64,000 bases of DNA from Acidimicrobiia bacterium. GTDB lineage: Bacteria > Actinomycetota > Acidimicrobiia > Spongiisociales > UBA11373. Location: positions 36,004 to 100,003 of the forward strand of contig JAJCYA010000041.1 in NCBI GenBank assembly GCA_029263095.1. Reading direction: 5' to 3'. Every line of letters starts with the position of its first letter. The first letter of the stretch is position 1. The notes under the pieces are model-generated. The model had not been told where the DNA came from. It was given only the letters and a program-made list of their open reading frames with translations, and ran no database searches. Below are positions 53,186-62,553 of the stretch, piece after piece. The position numbers were made by a program, and so were the translations under genes.

Positions 53186-54370
53186 TTGACCGAAGGTACT
53201 CGCGCCGCTCGGCTCCGAAAGCGTCTCGGCGCAGGGCCTCGTCTGGCCGGATACCTCGTTCCCGTCTTCGCCGTCGTCGCTGCGCTGATCATCGGGGCAA
53301 TCATCTTGCTTCGACTCGACGCCAACCCCATCGAAGCTTTTGGGGAGATGTTGAGCGGTGCATTCGGGAGTTCGGACGCTCTCATCAGCACTGCGCTCAA
53401 GGCGACTCCTCTGCTCTTTGTCGGCGTCGGCATAACCATTGCGTTCCGCGCCAATGTCATCAACATCGGGGGTGAGGGCCAGATGGTCGCCGGCGGCCTG
53501 CTGGCGACGACCACCGCCCTTGTTCTGCCGGACCTTCCTGCGATCGTCATGCTTCCCGCAGTCCTGATTGCCGGCATCGTGGGTGGTGCCATTTGGGGGG
53601 CGATTCCGGGAGCGCTCAAGGCCTACTACGGGGTCAACGAGATTCTGAGCACGATCATGCTCAACGTTGTCGCCGTGCAGCTCATGAACTTTCTGCTGAG
53701 GGGTGCCCTGATCGACCCTGCCGAGATCGAGCGGGGTACTCGGATTCCCCAGACCGAGCGTTTGATGGACTCTGCCGATCTCCCAATGATGTTCGGCAGC
53801 GACCGACTGCACATTGGACCGCTGATCGCCGTGCTGGCAGCAGTGGCGGCCTATGTGCTGATGTGGCGAACCCCACTCGGGTTCCGCATTCGGGCGGTCG
53901 GTCTCAGCAGAGACGCTTCTCGCTATGCCGGTATTCGGGTCAAGCGAACGATCGTGCTCGCCATGACGCTCAGTGGCGCAATGGCCGGACTTGCCGGTGC
54001 CGTGCTCGTGTTCGGGAGCGAGAGCCACCGGATGGTCACTGATGGCTCAACGGCAGGATTCACCGGGAGTGCCGGGTTCAACGGAATCGTGGCAGCCCTG
54101 TTTGGCGGACTGCATGCCCTGTGGACCATCCCCGCCTCCTTTCTGTTCGGCGGGTTGTTGGTGGGGGGCAATGCCATGCAGCGAGCAATCCAGGTTCCGT
54201 CGGCGCTCATCCTGGCTCTGAATGGGCTGGTGGTGGTGTTTGTCGTCTCCAGCGATCGGCTCCGGCGCCGACTGCTGTCGGCTGGTCCCGACCTCGCGGC
54301 GGAGCGGGCGCCGCCAGATTCAGATCCGGCCGGTGATGGTGCGGTGGCGCCGGAAGGCGACGAACCATGA
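53186..54370 (+). CDS. BMP-type ABC transporter permease
   Basis: 394 residues, about ten hydrophobic segments. FRANVINIGGEGQMVAGG is the family motif and FRIRAVGLSRDASRYAGIRV the coupling loop. The start is TTG 53186; the ribosome site GGGGA is distant, so a nearby alternative is possible. The cytoplasmic C-terminal tail (about 50 residues) is Pro/Asp/Glu-rich. First of the second importer, ordered permease, permease, binding protein, ATPase, unlike the first importer. Confidence 0.88.
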   Translation: MTEGTRAARLRKRLGAGPRLAGYLVPVFAVVAALIIGAIILLRLDANPIEAFGEMLSGAFGSSDALISTALKATPLLFVGVGITIAFRANVINIGGEGQMVAGGLLATTTALVLPDLPAIVMLPAVLIAGIVGGAIWGAIPGALKAYYGVNEILSTIMLNVVAVQLMNFLLRGALIDPAEIERGTRIPQTERLMDSADLPMMFGSDRLHIGPLIAVLAAVAAYVLMWRTPLGFRIRAVGLSRDASRYAGIRVKRTIVLAMTLSGAMAGLAGAVLVFGSESHRMVTDGSTAGFTGSAGFNGIVAALFGGLHALWTIPASFLFGGLLVGGNAMQRAIQVPSALILALNGLVVVFVVSSDRLRRRLLSAGPDLAAERAPPDSDPAGDGAVAPEGDEP

Positions 54371-55299
54371 GCCAGTTGTTTACCGAAACCGTGTTGATTG
54401 CCATCGTTGCATCCGGTATCCGGCTGGCGGTACCGCTGTTGCTGGCATCGCTGGGCGAGATGTACGGTCAGCGCAGCGGCGTACTAAACCTGGGTGTGGA
54501 TGGGATCATGCTGCTCGGAGCGTTTGGCGGCTACTACGCCGTGCTCCGGTCGGGGAATGTCTGGTTCGGTCTCGTCGTCGGAGCTGCGGTTGGCATGGCT
54601 CTGGGATTGGCCTCGGCTGTGATCTCCGTCACGTTGCAGGCCGAGCAGGGGATCAGCGGTATCGGTGTCTTTCTGTTTGGGCTCGGAATGAGCGACCTGC
54701 TGTTTCAGAAGATGGTCGGCACCCCTGTTCCGATCACCAGCTTCTCGGACGTGCACATTCCGTTGCTGGCCGATATTCCCGTCCTAGGGGGAATGTTGTT
54801 CCAACACAGCATGGTGGTCTACCTGGCGTTTGCCGCAGTCCCGGTGAGTTTCTTCGTCCTGAATCGGACCACCTTTGGGATGAATATTCGTGCCGTCGGA
54901 GAGAATCCGGAGGCGGCCGACAGTCTCGGTGTGAGCGTCACCAGGGTGCGGTACGCCACGGTCACCATCGGCGGAACGATGGCCGGATTTGCCGGTGCCG
55001 CTCTGGCAATCGACCTTGGAATCTTCCAACAGAACCTCACCAACGCGGCGGGCTTTATTGCCATTGCCCTCGTCTACTTCGGGGCGTGGCGTCCGGTGGG
55101 GGTCATGGCAGGGGCGCTTCTCTACGGGTTCGTCAATGCCCTGGTGCTCCAGTTGAAGACGCTGGGAATCATCCCGCGCAGCTGGTCTGACATCGCAGCC
55201 ATGGCTCCAGCGGTGGTCACTATTCTCGCCCTGGTCGTCGTTGCCCAGCGTTTTCGGCAGCCGGCGGCGCTCACCAAGCCTTTCACGAGGGGATCGTGA
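54367..55299 (+). CDS. BMP-type ABC transporter permease
   Basis: 310 residues. GEMYGQRSGVLNLGVDGIMLLGAF and MNIRAVGENPEAADSLGVSV mark it as the second permease. The ATG overlaps the upstream stop as ATGA. C-terminal FRQPAALTKPFTRG is shared in part with the permease ending at 44897 (FRQPAALSRPFIRG), so the two importers come from related permeases. Confidence 0.9.
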   Translation: MSQLFTETVLIAIVASGIRLAVPLLLASLGEMYGQRSGVLNLGVDGIMLLGAFGGYYAVLRSGNVWFGLVVGAAVGMALGLASAVISVTLQAEQGISGIGVFLFGLGMSDLLFQKMVGTPVPITSFSDVHIPLLADIPVLGGMLFQHSMVVYLAFAAVPVSFFVLNRTTFGMNIRAVGENPEAADSLGVSVTRVRYATVTIGGTMAGFAGAALAIDLGIFQQNLTNAAGFIAIALVYFGAWRPVGVMAGALLYGFVNALVLQLKTLGIIPRSWSDIAAMAPAVVTILALVVVAQRFRQPAALTKPFTRGS

Positions 55300-55327
55300 A
55301 TCACAAGAAAGCAACTGAGGAGGAACG

Positions 55328-56359
55328 ATGAAGAAACCGAGGTTCATCGGGATCGCAGTCCTGATGGCACTGGCCCTAGTGGTGGCCGCTTGCGGCGACG
55401 ATGACGCCGCCGACGACACCACTGCGGCAACAACCGCCGCGACAACTGCAGAGACGACCGCACCTGCCGATCCGTTCCGGATCGCGATTGTGGCGCCGTC
55501 GGCATCCAACGACCTGGCCTTTTCTCAATCGATCGTCGATGCGGTAGACGTCATCGCCGGCGAGATGGGGAACGTCGAGGTTCAGGTGACCGACGGTACG
55601 TTCGTGGTGGAAGATGCCGCCGCAGCAATCCGCGGCTACGCGGATGAAGGCGTCGATCTGGTAATCGCCCACGGATCTCAGTATGGCGGTTCACTCGCCG
55701 AGATCGCACCCGACTTCCCTGATACCGCCTTTGCCTGGGGCACTGCTGCCGACACGTTCGGCCTGGCCAACGTCTTCTCGTACGAGGCGGCGTCGGATCA
55801 GGGTGGTTACGTGATGGGCGTGATGGGTGCAGCTCTGAGCGAGAGCGGAGTCATCGGAATCGTCGGTCCCATCGAGGTTGGCGACGCCAAGCTCTACGTA
55901 GATGGGTATGCGGCCGGCGCGCTGGCCGAGAACCCAGATGCAACTGTCAACATCAACTACACCGGTTCATTTGGTGACGTGGCTCTTGCTGCCGAGGCGG
56001 CTCAGGCACACCTAGCCGCCGGGGCAGATGTGCTCACCGGTACGGCGCAGATGGTTGTCGGCGCGGTGGGTGTTGCCAATGACAACGAGATGTTGTGGTT
56101 TGGTACTCAGGCGAATCAAACGAGCCTGGCACCGAACATCGTGGTTGCCTCCCAGGTGTACCACTGGGAAGTGGCGCTGCGGGACATTGTCTCGAAGATG
56201 GAGGCCGGGACGCTGGGTGGCGAGGTCTACTCGATCGATCTGGCCAATGGTGGAATTGTCATCGAATTCAACGATGCGTTCGACCTGCCGGCTGATGTTC
56301 TGGCGAAGGCCGAAGCGGCCATCGCGGGCATTGAGTCTGGCGCGATTACGACCGGCTGA
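55328..56359 (+). CDS. BMP-type ABC transporter substrate-binding lipoprotein
   Basis: 343 residues. Lipobox Cys22 (LVVAACGDDD), Thr/Ala-rich linker to about residue 46, then the BMP fold: FRIAIVAPSASNDLAFSQS, EGVDLVIAHGSQYG, DVLTGTAQMVVGAVGVANDN. It lacks the extra internal cysteines of the protein at 40013. In the purine cluster a nucleoside or nucleobase is the likely ligand. ATG 55328 has GAGGAACG upstream. Confidence 0.88.
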   Translation: MKKPRFIGIAVLMALALVVAACGDDDAADDTTAATTAATTAETTAPADPFRIAIVAPSASNDLAFSQSIVDAVDVIAGEMGNVEVQVTDGTFVVEDAAAAIRGYADEGVDLVIAHGSQYGGSLAEIAPDFPDTAFAWGTAADTFGLANVFSYEAASDQGGYVMGVMGAALSESGVIGIVGPIEVGDAKLYVDGYAAGALAENPDATVNINYTGSFGDVALAAEAAQAHLAAGADVLTGTAQMVVGAVGVANDNEMLWFGTQANQTSLAPNIVVASQVYHWEVALRDIVSKMEAGTLGGEVYSIDLANGGIVIEFNDAFDLPADVLAKAEAAIAGIESGAITTG

Positions 56360-56370
56360 TAGGGACGAGT

Positions 56371-56406
56371 GTTGGGTCGGTAGACCATTCGGTCTCCCGA
56401 CCCAAC
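56371..56406 (+). terminator. Intercistronic hairpin after BMP gene 2
   Basis: A 15-bp stem with one mismatch (outer arms GTTGGGTCGG/CCGACCCAAC, inner arms AGACC/GGTCT, loop ATTC) lies between the binding-protein and ATPase genes, without a U-run. It holds the same position as the hairpin in the first importer. Confidence 0.6.
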
Positions 56407-56424
56407 GTCTAGGAGACTTTGACA

Positions 56425-57954
56425 GTGGCAGAGCCCCAATTGCTGGAGATGCGTGGAATCGTCAAGCGGTTCCCCGGCGTGCTCGCCAACGATGGCGTCG
56501 ACTTCGATGTGCGCGCCGGAGAGGTGCACACGCTGCTCGGTGAGAACGGCGCTGGCAAGAGCACCCTGATGAAGATCCTTTATGGCCTTTACGCCGCGGA
56601 CGAGGGGGAGGTCAGGCTCGAAGGCGCCTCGGTTGAGATCGCCAGCCCGACCGACGCCATTGCTCACGGTATCGGGATGATTCATCAGCACTTCATGCTG
56701 GTAGACACGCTGACGGTCGCCGAGAATGTGGCTCTGGGCCTCGAGTCCAGCCGGGGCATCCTCACCGACCTCGATCGGGTTTCCGAGCGAATCGCGGACC
56801 TGAGTGTGCGTTACGGACTCCATATCGATCCGGAGGCGGTGATCTGGCAACTGGCCGTCGGCCAACGGCAGCGCGTCGAAATCATCAAGGCGCTGTACCG
56901 CGATGCCAGGTTGCTGATTCTCGACGAACCCACTGCCGTGCTTACGCCGCAGGAGGTTGATCAACTCTTTGTCACGTTGCGTCAGATGACGTCGGACGGC
57001 CGTGGCCTGATCTTTATCTCCCACAAGCTGCACGAGGTCCTGGCGTTGAGCGACCGCATCACGGTCCTTCGTCACGGACGGGTTACGGGAAACGTCGCGG
57101 TCGAGGATGCGACGCGTCAAGGGTTGGCCGAGATGATGGTCGGCCGTCAAGTTCAGATGGTGCCGGACAAGCCGACCGTGGTAACCACGGAACCCGTGCT
57201 CAAGATCGAGAAGCTCACCGTGATGGGGGACCGCGGCGATGAGGCGGTGCGCGGCCTGGACCTCGAGGTACGGGCCGGAGAGATTCTGGGGATTGCCGGC
57301 GTGTCGGGAAACGGGCAGCGGGAGCTGGCCCAGTCGATCGCCGGTCTGCGAGGTGTCGAGTCAGGCACCGTCCAGATCGATGGTGCCGATGTCACCAATC
57401 TCCGTCCGGCCGAGGTACGCGCCCAGGGACTCGCCTACGTCCCCGAGGAGCGGATGCACACGGGCGCCATTGCCGGGTTCTCGGTGACGGAGAACCTTCT
57501 CCTCATCGACCACGGCGACAAGAGGTTCGTCAGTCGAGGGTTGCTCGATTTTGGGGCTATTCGCAAGCATTGCCAGGGTCTGGTGGACGAATACGACGTC
57601 AAGACTCCGGGGTTGGACACCCCATCACAGACATTGTCCGGCGGCAACATCCAGAAGATGATCCTGGCCAGGGAGCTGTCGGGGACTCCCAAGGTTCTCA
57701 TCGCTGCCCAACCGACCCGCGGGGTGGATATCGGCGCATCGGAGTACATCCATCGGCGCCTGATCGAACAGAGATCCGAGTCGACGGGCGTGCTCATGGT
57801 GTCGGAGGACCTCGACGAGGTGTTTGCCCTCTCCGACCGCATCGCGGTGATCTACGAGGGGCAGATCATCGGAATCGTCGATGCCGCGACCGCCACTCGC
57901 GAGGCTGTGGGCCTGATGATGGCGGGAGTTGAACCGGAGGCCATCGGCGAGTAG
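56425..57954 (+). CDS. ABC transporter ATP-binding protein (two ATPase domains)
   Basis: 509 residues from GTG 56425, which has AGGAG at good spacing; TTG 56419 is too close. Domain 1: Walker A GENGAGKSTLMK, HQHFMLVDTLTVAENVALGL, Walker B LLILDEPTAVLTP. Domain 2: degenerate Walker A GVSGNGQRELAQ, LSGGNIQKMILARELSG, VLIAAQPTRGVDIGA. This is the ATPase of the second importer and its last gene. Confidence 0.9.
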   Translation: MAEPQLLEMRGIVKRFPGVLANDGVDFDVRAGEVHTLLGENGAGKSTLMKILYGLYAADEGEVRLEGASVEIASPTDAIAHGIGMIHQHFMLVDTLTVAENVALGLESSRGILTDLDRVSERIADLSVRYGLHIDPEAVIWQLAVGQRQRVEIIKALYRDARLLILDEPTAVLTPQEVDQLFVTLRQMTSDGRGLIFISHKLHEVLALSDRITVLRHGRVTGNVAVEDATRQGLAEMMVGRQVQMVPDKPTVVTTEPVLKIEKLTVMGDRGDEAVRGLDLEVRAGEILGIAGVSGNGQRELAQSIAGLRGVESGTVQIDGADVTNLRPAEVRAQGLAYVPEERMHTGAIAGFSVTENLLLIDHGDKRFVSRGLLDFGAIRKHCQGLVDEYDVKTPGLDTPSQTLSGGNIQKMILARELSGTPKVLIAAQPTRGVDIGASEYIHRRLIEQRSESTGVLMVSEDLDEVFALSDRIAVIYEGQIIGIVDAATATREAVGLMMAGVEPEAIGE

Positions 57955-57965
57955 ACCAGGCTGGT

Positions 57966-57984
57966 CGGCTCGCATTCTGTGGTG
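57966..57984 (+). repeat. 19-bp direct repeat, left copy
   Basis: CGGCTCGCATTCTGTGGTG, 12 bases after the ATPase stop, is identical to 61197-61215. The two copies bracket about 3.2 kb that breaks the purine gene cluster. Confidence 0.8.
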
Positions 57985-58504
57985 TCAGGCTCACAGTGTT
58001 GATGGCTCTTCGGCTGACGCCTCATCGCGGTGTCGGCCGGGTCCCTGCCAGCCGACCGTCGGCCTGTGGCGTGCCGATGGTTTGCTGTCTGTATTGTCGG
58101 GCCCACCAAGCGTTGTTGCTCGGACAACGTTTCCCCAGGTCACGGAGGGCTTTCTCTGGCCGTTGGCCAAGGCGATCCAGTTCTCAAGAGGATCGTCGGA
58201 TCGCTGTGTTCGTCTGATCGGTTTGGGGGCCATCAGTGGATGTCCATGCCGTAGTTACGACCATGTCCTGAAACCAACTATGCGGCTGCTGCCTGGTCCT
58301 CCGGATACGGTTCCCTCGTCGCGGTTGTCGACATGGGAGCTTTCATCCGAAATCCCCGGTGACTTAGCCCTTCGCGAAAGCGAACTACGCAGGAGTACGG
58401 TCCAGGAATCGTGCAGCAAGTCGTAGAGGAACCGCGCCTGGAGAGCGAAGGACTGAGAGCGCGGTAGACCACTCGCCGGTCGCACCGGCACTCGGGAGCA
58501 GGCC
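57985..58504. other. No gene recognised
   Basis: About 520 bases with only weak, overlapping frames whose codon use is unlike the neighbours. I see no tRNA, no insertion sequence and no terminator with a U-run. It lies just inside the left copy of the 19-bp repeat. Confidence 0.5.
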
Positions 58505-59275
58505 ATGCGATCCCGCGAAGTCTATCGGGCGGCTTGCTCGGGCTGAGCGACGGAACTGCCTTCTCGTGAGCTTGGCTACATTGCGGCTGAGTCGGCCGTT
58601 GACGCGGGGGCTCTGGCGGGTCTCGTCGAAGAGCGAGGCGAATTCGAGATAGCGCCGAGTCTCTCACCGGAGAATCTCGAATCGTTTGGGTCAGAGGGGC
58701 GAGTCTCTAGCTTTGCCTCGGCGTGGGCCGGGATCTGTGAGTTTTATTCACCAAAGTCTGGCAGCACGACACTCGGTAACTCAAGCACATATCCGGGGAC
58801 GCGTTACACGCAGACATACGCGATGTGGAGCCAGTTCCGCGTGGATCACATAGCTTCGAACTGCAGTGCCAATTCGACGTTCGAGATTGAGACCCACACG
58901 ACGGACGACGGTGGCCACTTTCTCGATCATTGGGTGTACACGTGGTACTCCAATCTCCCCACGGCCTACAGGGATACAAACTTCGGGGACTTCATGAACA
59001 ACATCGATGGGACCTTCACTGATCAATGGACAATCGGGACTGCGCAGCTCGACGAGGTGCAGCCCTGGGTCAATTACCGCGTCACGATGTGGACGTTTCC
59101 GGGTGCGTCTGGCACTGACAGATTCATGAGCAACGGACAATTGGGTACCCACCTGCCCGGGTGCACCTTTGCATGGTGCATCAGTGGCGAGGGATCCTGG
59201 TATCAGGCCGTTCCGTGGACGCACGTTTCGCCGTCCAGTGCTCCGAAGACGAAGTGGTGGAATAGGTCGTCGTAG
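58505..59275 (+). pseudogene. Broken gene for a Trp/Tyr-rich protein
   Basis: An ATG at 58505 with GGGAG upstream opens a frame that meets TGA at 58544-58546 and then stays open for 243 codons to 59275. Those codons contain no ATG, GTG or TTG until ATG 58823. The downstream product is rich in Trp, Tyr, Thr and Asp with four Cys (SNCSANSTFEIE, LPGCTFAWCISGEG), typical of a secreted domain, and protein-like over its whole length. I recognise no family. Either a nonsense change inactivated the gene or only a C-terminal 150-residue piece is made. No signal peptide is visible. Confidence 0.45.
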
Positions 59276-59728
59276 TAGTGGGATGACGTCAGTGTGGCGG
59301 GAGGCTGTGAGATTGATTGCAGCCTTCCGCCACCTCGCTCTGAACGAGATCTGCGCATCAGCGCGAACGAATCCAACTGCCGCAGACGCACCGCTACACC
59401 GCGGGAGACCCAGGCCGCTTCGGGCCCGCTGCTGTTGTATTCCACTCGCGATCTGTCACGGCCATGGGTTCGTCGGGCAACGGCAGGTCATCTCTCGTGA
59501 CGGCCAGTCGTCGAGTAGGTCTGGTTACGTCATCTTGTTCGGCGATGTGGGCCACTCGATGCCCCGCATCCTTGAGTTCATCCGCGACTCGGACACCGCC
59601 GGTATCGAGCACCACGACTCCGAAATACCATCGAATTCTCGCGGTAGCGTCTCCTGGTATCAACGTGTCTCCCTACCGCAGGGAGCTCCTGCATCCACCG
59701 GCCTGGATAGGTCCGGCCGATCCCGCTC
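59276..59728. other. No gene recognised
   Basis: Between the broken gene and the lipoprotein gene on the other strand. Open frames here have no recognisable sequence and no ribosome sites I trust. Confidence 0.5.
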
Positions 59729-60910
59729 TCATTGGCGCAGGTCATCGCTCTGATCGGTATCGCTCTCTTGCACGAAGCTGAAGATCGCCCAGCCGTCATC
59801 TTTCGAACCCGCCTGGCCGACCACCACGATCCTGTCCTCTCCCGCCGCCCACATCGCAATTGACCCGGGTTGTGCGACTGGGCCCGACAAGGGTCCGATC
59901 TCTTCCCATGAGACGCCTGTGTGGCTCCAGAGGCCCGGGTAGTTCACGCGGCTCCCCACTCCATCCTGTTGGTATGTGATTGAGCCCACCATCAGCAGCC
60001 GTTCCAAGGCCACAGCCGTTTCGAGTCCCATGCCGAATCGACCGGGAGTCGGCATGACCGCATCCCCGTGATGCTCTATCCAGCCCGTGTCCGATTCAGG
60101 GTCCGGGATGAGCTTGGTCCGCACTAGCACCACCCCGACGGCGCCGCGGTCCTCTCTTGGCAGGGTGTGCCACTCAATGCCGTCGCCGCTCGCGACCACA
60201 ATGGACTCTCGCGGGACTTCGGCATCGGGATCTGTCGTCTCGGCGATCGCATGCAGCCCCGCTGAGTCCTCCAAGAGTGCGATTGGCTGAGAGGTCGGTC
60301 CGAACATCTCCGAGCCTGCGAGCTCGGTCCAGGTTTCAAGGTCTTGTGTGGCCCACAGCAGCGCATGTGTCTGGGGGAATCCAGCAGCGTCTGTCCCAGG
60401 AGTCGGAGCTGATCCCAATGCGAAGAATGTGCCGTTGAATTCTCGAAGGTCTCGGACTGACCCGATCATTCCGAGGGACACCTCGCGCCACGGCGACGCG
60501 CTCTCGTAGATCCAAACTGTGGCCACCCCGTCGCGATCTCCGCCGGCCATCAGGCGGCCGTCGACCACGAACAACGACGTCGGACCGTCCAGGACTCCGA
60601 CCACTCCGAGTTGTGGCCGCTCGGCCCAGTCGATTCCGTTGATCGAACGCCAAACACGAACCTCTCCGAGTCCAACCCGGGCCATCAAGTGGAACTCGTG
60701 ACCATTCCTTATGTCACCTTCCCAGATGACGTCGCGCGCCTGTACCGACATCCCATTGAGGTTTGGTTCGGTTCGCTGCCACGTTCCGATGATCGAGGCA
60801 GGACCGGGTTCGAACCCTGCCTCTGCCGCGCGGCGGAGTCCTCCCGAGGTGGCGGAACACGCCGAGGCAACAAGCGTTCCAACCGCCAACAACACGATAC
60901 GGTTTCTCAT
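59729..60910 (-). CDS. Lipoprotein, beta-propeller-like, unknown function
   Basis: 393 residues from ATG 60910. A lipoprotein signal peptide ends at Cys18 (GTLVASACSA). The mature part shows repeated strand patterns with aromatic-acid pairs, such as VWRSINGIDWAERPQ, LLWATQDLETWTELAG, VASGDGIEWHTLPRE and WSHTGVSWEEIGPL, about 60-70 residues apart, as in sialidase-type beta-propellers. An alternative TTG at 60973 has a better GGAG site but would give an overlong N-region. Its place inside the repeat-bracketed segment suggests it arrived with it. Function unknown. Confidence 0.68.
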   Translation of the reverse strand: MRNRIVLLAVGTLVASACSATSGGLRRAAEAGFEPGPASIIGTWQRTEPNLNGMSVQARDVIWEGDIRNGHEFHLMARVGLGEVRVWRSINGIDWAERPQLGVVGVLDGPTSLFVVDGRLMAGGDRDGVATVWIYESASPWREVSLGMIGSVRDLREFNGTFFALGSAPTPGTDAAGFPQTHALLWATQDLETWTELAGSEMFGPTSQPIALLEDSAGLHAIAETTDPDAEVPRESIVVASGDGIEWHTLPREDRGAVGVVLVRTKLIPDPESDTGWIEHHGDAVMPTPGRFGMGLETAVALERLLMVGSITYQQDGVGSRVNYPGLWSHTGVSWEEIGPLSGPVAQPGSIAMWAAGEDRIVVVGQAGSKDDGWAIFSFVQESDTDQSDDLRQ

Positions 60911-61249
60911 AGCGCCGGTCCGCGTTGCCGATAGGGAAGCAACCGCAGAGTGAGGTTTTCTGGTGGGTTTCAATTGTGTTCTCCGTACCTGCGGCGCTCA
61001 GCCTCGCCAGCGAGCCGGTTCTCGTCTCGGCACTTGAGGCTCACGGAAGACGAGCAGCTTCTGCCGGTGGGTGAGCCTGTTCCCGGTCCACGCTAGGAGA
61101 CAACTTGAAGTACTTCGGAGGTAATACAAGCTGTAGGTGTTCAGTTGTGTAGGGCGCTGAATAGCGGCAAGTCTGTTTGGAAGGGTCGTACCTCAGCGGC
61201 TCGCATTCTGTGGTGCCCCGCCACCTTCAGCAGGCTGGGACAAACTGCT
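60911..61249. other. Intergenic, holds the right repeat copy
   Basis: About 340 bases between two minus-strand genes. Apart from the 19-bp repeat at 61197-61215 and a possible TTG start for the lipoprotein at 60973, I see no gene or RNA. Confidence 0.5.
61197..61215 (+). repeat. 19-bp direct repeat, right copy
   Basis: CGGCTCGCATTCTGTGGTG, identical and in the same orientation as 57966-57984. Flanking bases differ on both sides, so the match ends sharply. Confidence 0.8.
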
Positions 61250-61618
61250 TCAGCTGATATCCATCTGGAGATACTCGGTGACCTTCAAGAACTGCGGCGG
61301 CGCCTTCGTTCCGGTCGCGATCTGCTGCCAGGCAACTTCCTTGGTCACCAATCTCGGTGACACCAGTCCGAATTCCTCGCCTTCGGCCTGGAGCCGTGCA
61401 GTCCCTGCTGCCAATACGTTCTTGGCCCAATCCGAGCCGGAGCCGTACATCAGGATGAAGATGTAGCCACCGTCGACCGCGTGGGCGTCGAGGGGTGTCT
61501 GGTATGTCTCGCCGGACGACCTCCCAACGTGTGTCAGTACCGGTCTCTTGCCCCGTTTGAGTTCCAACCTATTGAAGACGCGCTTGTTTACTTGAGCGAC
61601 CCACTTTGGCACGGGCAT
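61250..61618 (-). CDS. DDN/nitroreductase-family deazaflavin (F420)-dependent oxidoreductase
   Basis: 122 residues from ATG 61618, which has GGAGG six bases upstream. VFNRLELKRGKRPVLTHVGR, SGETYQTPLDAHAVDGGYIF, SGSDWAKNVLAAGTARLQ are the conserved segments of the Ddn split-barrel family (usually R-[ST]-G-x-x-RxxPL). It should use reduced F420 to reduce quinones or nitro compounds. A longer frame to 61741 lacks a ribosome site. Confidence 0.82.
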   Translation of the reverse strand: MPVPKWVAQVNKRVFNRLELKRGKRPVLTHVGRSSGETYQTPLDAHAVDGGYIFILMYGSGSDWAKNVLAAGTARLQAEGEEFGLVSPRLVTKEVAWQQIATGTKAPPQFLKVTEYLQMDIS

Positions 61619-61970
61619 CTCAGACCTCCACGTTGTCGGTAGCGGACTCATCTCGGGCTTCTGTTTTCGTAGGGCGATTGCTTGTCGAATCGGACACGGA
61701 TTTGACGGTCTTACCTCGCCCGCCTCAGATCGTCGGAACATAGCTGTTCGGCCGGCAACGTCGGTCAGGGTGGCGGCGGCCTCGGCTAGTCAGAGTTGTG
61801 ACTGTCCCCTTGCTGGAGGGATTCTGCGCGAGGTGTGAGGGGCGGATCGAGTGACCGCTCTGCGGCAGGAGTGGCCCCGTCGCAGGCACCACTGGTTCGG
61901 AGATGTGCTGGTGCATCTCCCAGAGGGAGCCTGCGAGGATCTGAACACCGCTCGCTTGCCCGGGTGCTGT
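61619..61970. other. No gene recognised
   Basis: About 350 bases between the DDN-type gene and the toxin gene. Frames on both strands are low-quality and overlap each other. Confidence 0.5.
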
Positions 61971-62318
61971 TCAGAGGGCGAGGTGGAGGCGGAGGGCCTC
62001 ATCGAGGTCGAGCATCAGTCGCGGTGGGAGGCTTCCAATTCTGTCTGCGACGCGTGTGACGGAAACCGACCGCACCTGCTCGGCTTGGGCCTTCGAATCG
62101 CGGTCGAGACCCACTTCAGCGGCGGGGAGCAGCACCTGGAACGGGTAGACCCGCTCGACTCTGGTGCTCACCGGCACGAGGGTTACGACTCCCCGTCCCA
62201 TCCGGGCGGCTGTGGCGTTGGCGCCGTCGTTGGAGACAATCACTGCGGGTCGGCGTTTGCTCGCCTCATCGGGCCGGGCCGGATCCAGGTTCACCAGTCG
62301 GACTTCACCTCGCAGCAC
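61971..62318 (-). CDS. MazF/PemK-like endoribonuclease toxin
   Basis: 115 residues. GEVRLVNLDPARPDEASKRR, PAVIVSNDGANATA and VVTLVPVSTRV are the MazF/PemK barrel motifs, with the Arg of the KRRPAV segment and the Ser/Thr near PVST as probable active residues; AEQVRSVSVTRV is the C-terminal part. It would cut RNA until held by the antitoxin. GTG 62318 overlaps the antitoxin stop as TAGTG. Confidence 0.86.
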   Translation of the reverse strand: MLRGEVRLVNLDPARPDEASKRRPAVIVSNDGANATAARMGRGVVTLVPVSTRVERVYPFQVLLPAAEVGLDRDSKAQAEQVRSVSVTRVADRIGSLPPRLMLDLDEALRLHLAL

Positions 62319-62542
62319 TACCCGGCTCGCAATCCGTCGGTGACGGTCGTATTCCAGGCGTCGGCCTCACCGGAATCCGACCACTCCTCCCATGCCCCGG
62401 CATATTCGGTCTCGAGTTCGGTGGCGCGCAATAGGCGAACCGCTCTGTGAACCACGGCGGACCGGGACCGATATCCCTCGGTCTGGGCGTATTGATCGAG
62501 AAACTCGACGTCTTCGTCGGGCAGGCTCACACTTAGTTTCAT
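62318..62542 (-). CDS. Ribbon-helix-helix antitoxin
   Basis: 74 residues. KLSVSLPDEDVEFLDQYAQ and SRSAVVHRAVRLLRATELE form a ribbon-helix-helix DNA-binding domain; the C-terminal acidic tail (WEEWSDSGEADAW) is the probable toxin-wrapping part. It precedes and overlaps the toxin by one base, the standard MazE-MazF order. It probably represses its own promoter. Confidence 0.85.
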   Translation of the reverse strand: MKLSVSLPDEDVEFLDQYAQTEGYRSRSAVVHRAVRLLRATELETEYAGAWEEWSDSGEADAWNTTVTDGLRAG

Positions 62543-62553
62543 ACTTCAATACT

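Noticed and set aside
52959..53189. 76-codon gene before the second importer
   Set aside because: Ser/Arg-rich with no family match and no ribosome site; treated as leader.
57985..58504. tRNA gene or insertion sequence at the left repeat
   Set aside because: No cloverleaf, no transposase frame and no terminal inverted repeats could be seen.
58544..58546. A third selenocysteine UGA
   Set aside because: No conserved Sec context and no convincing hairpin just downstream; a nonsense change is simpler.
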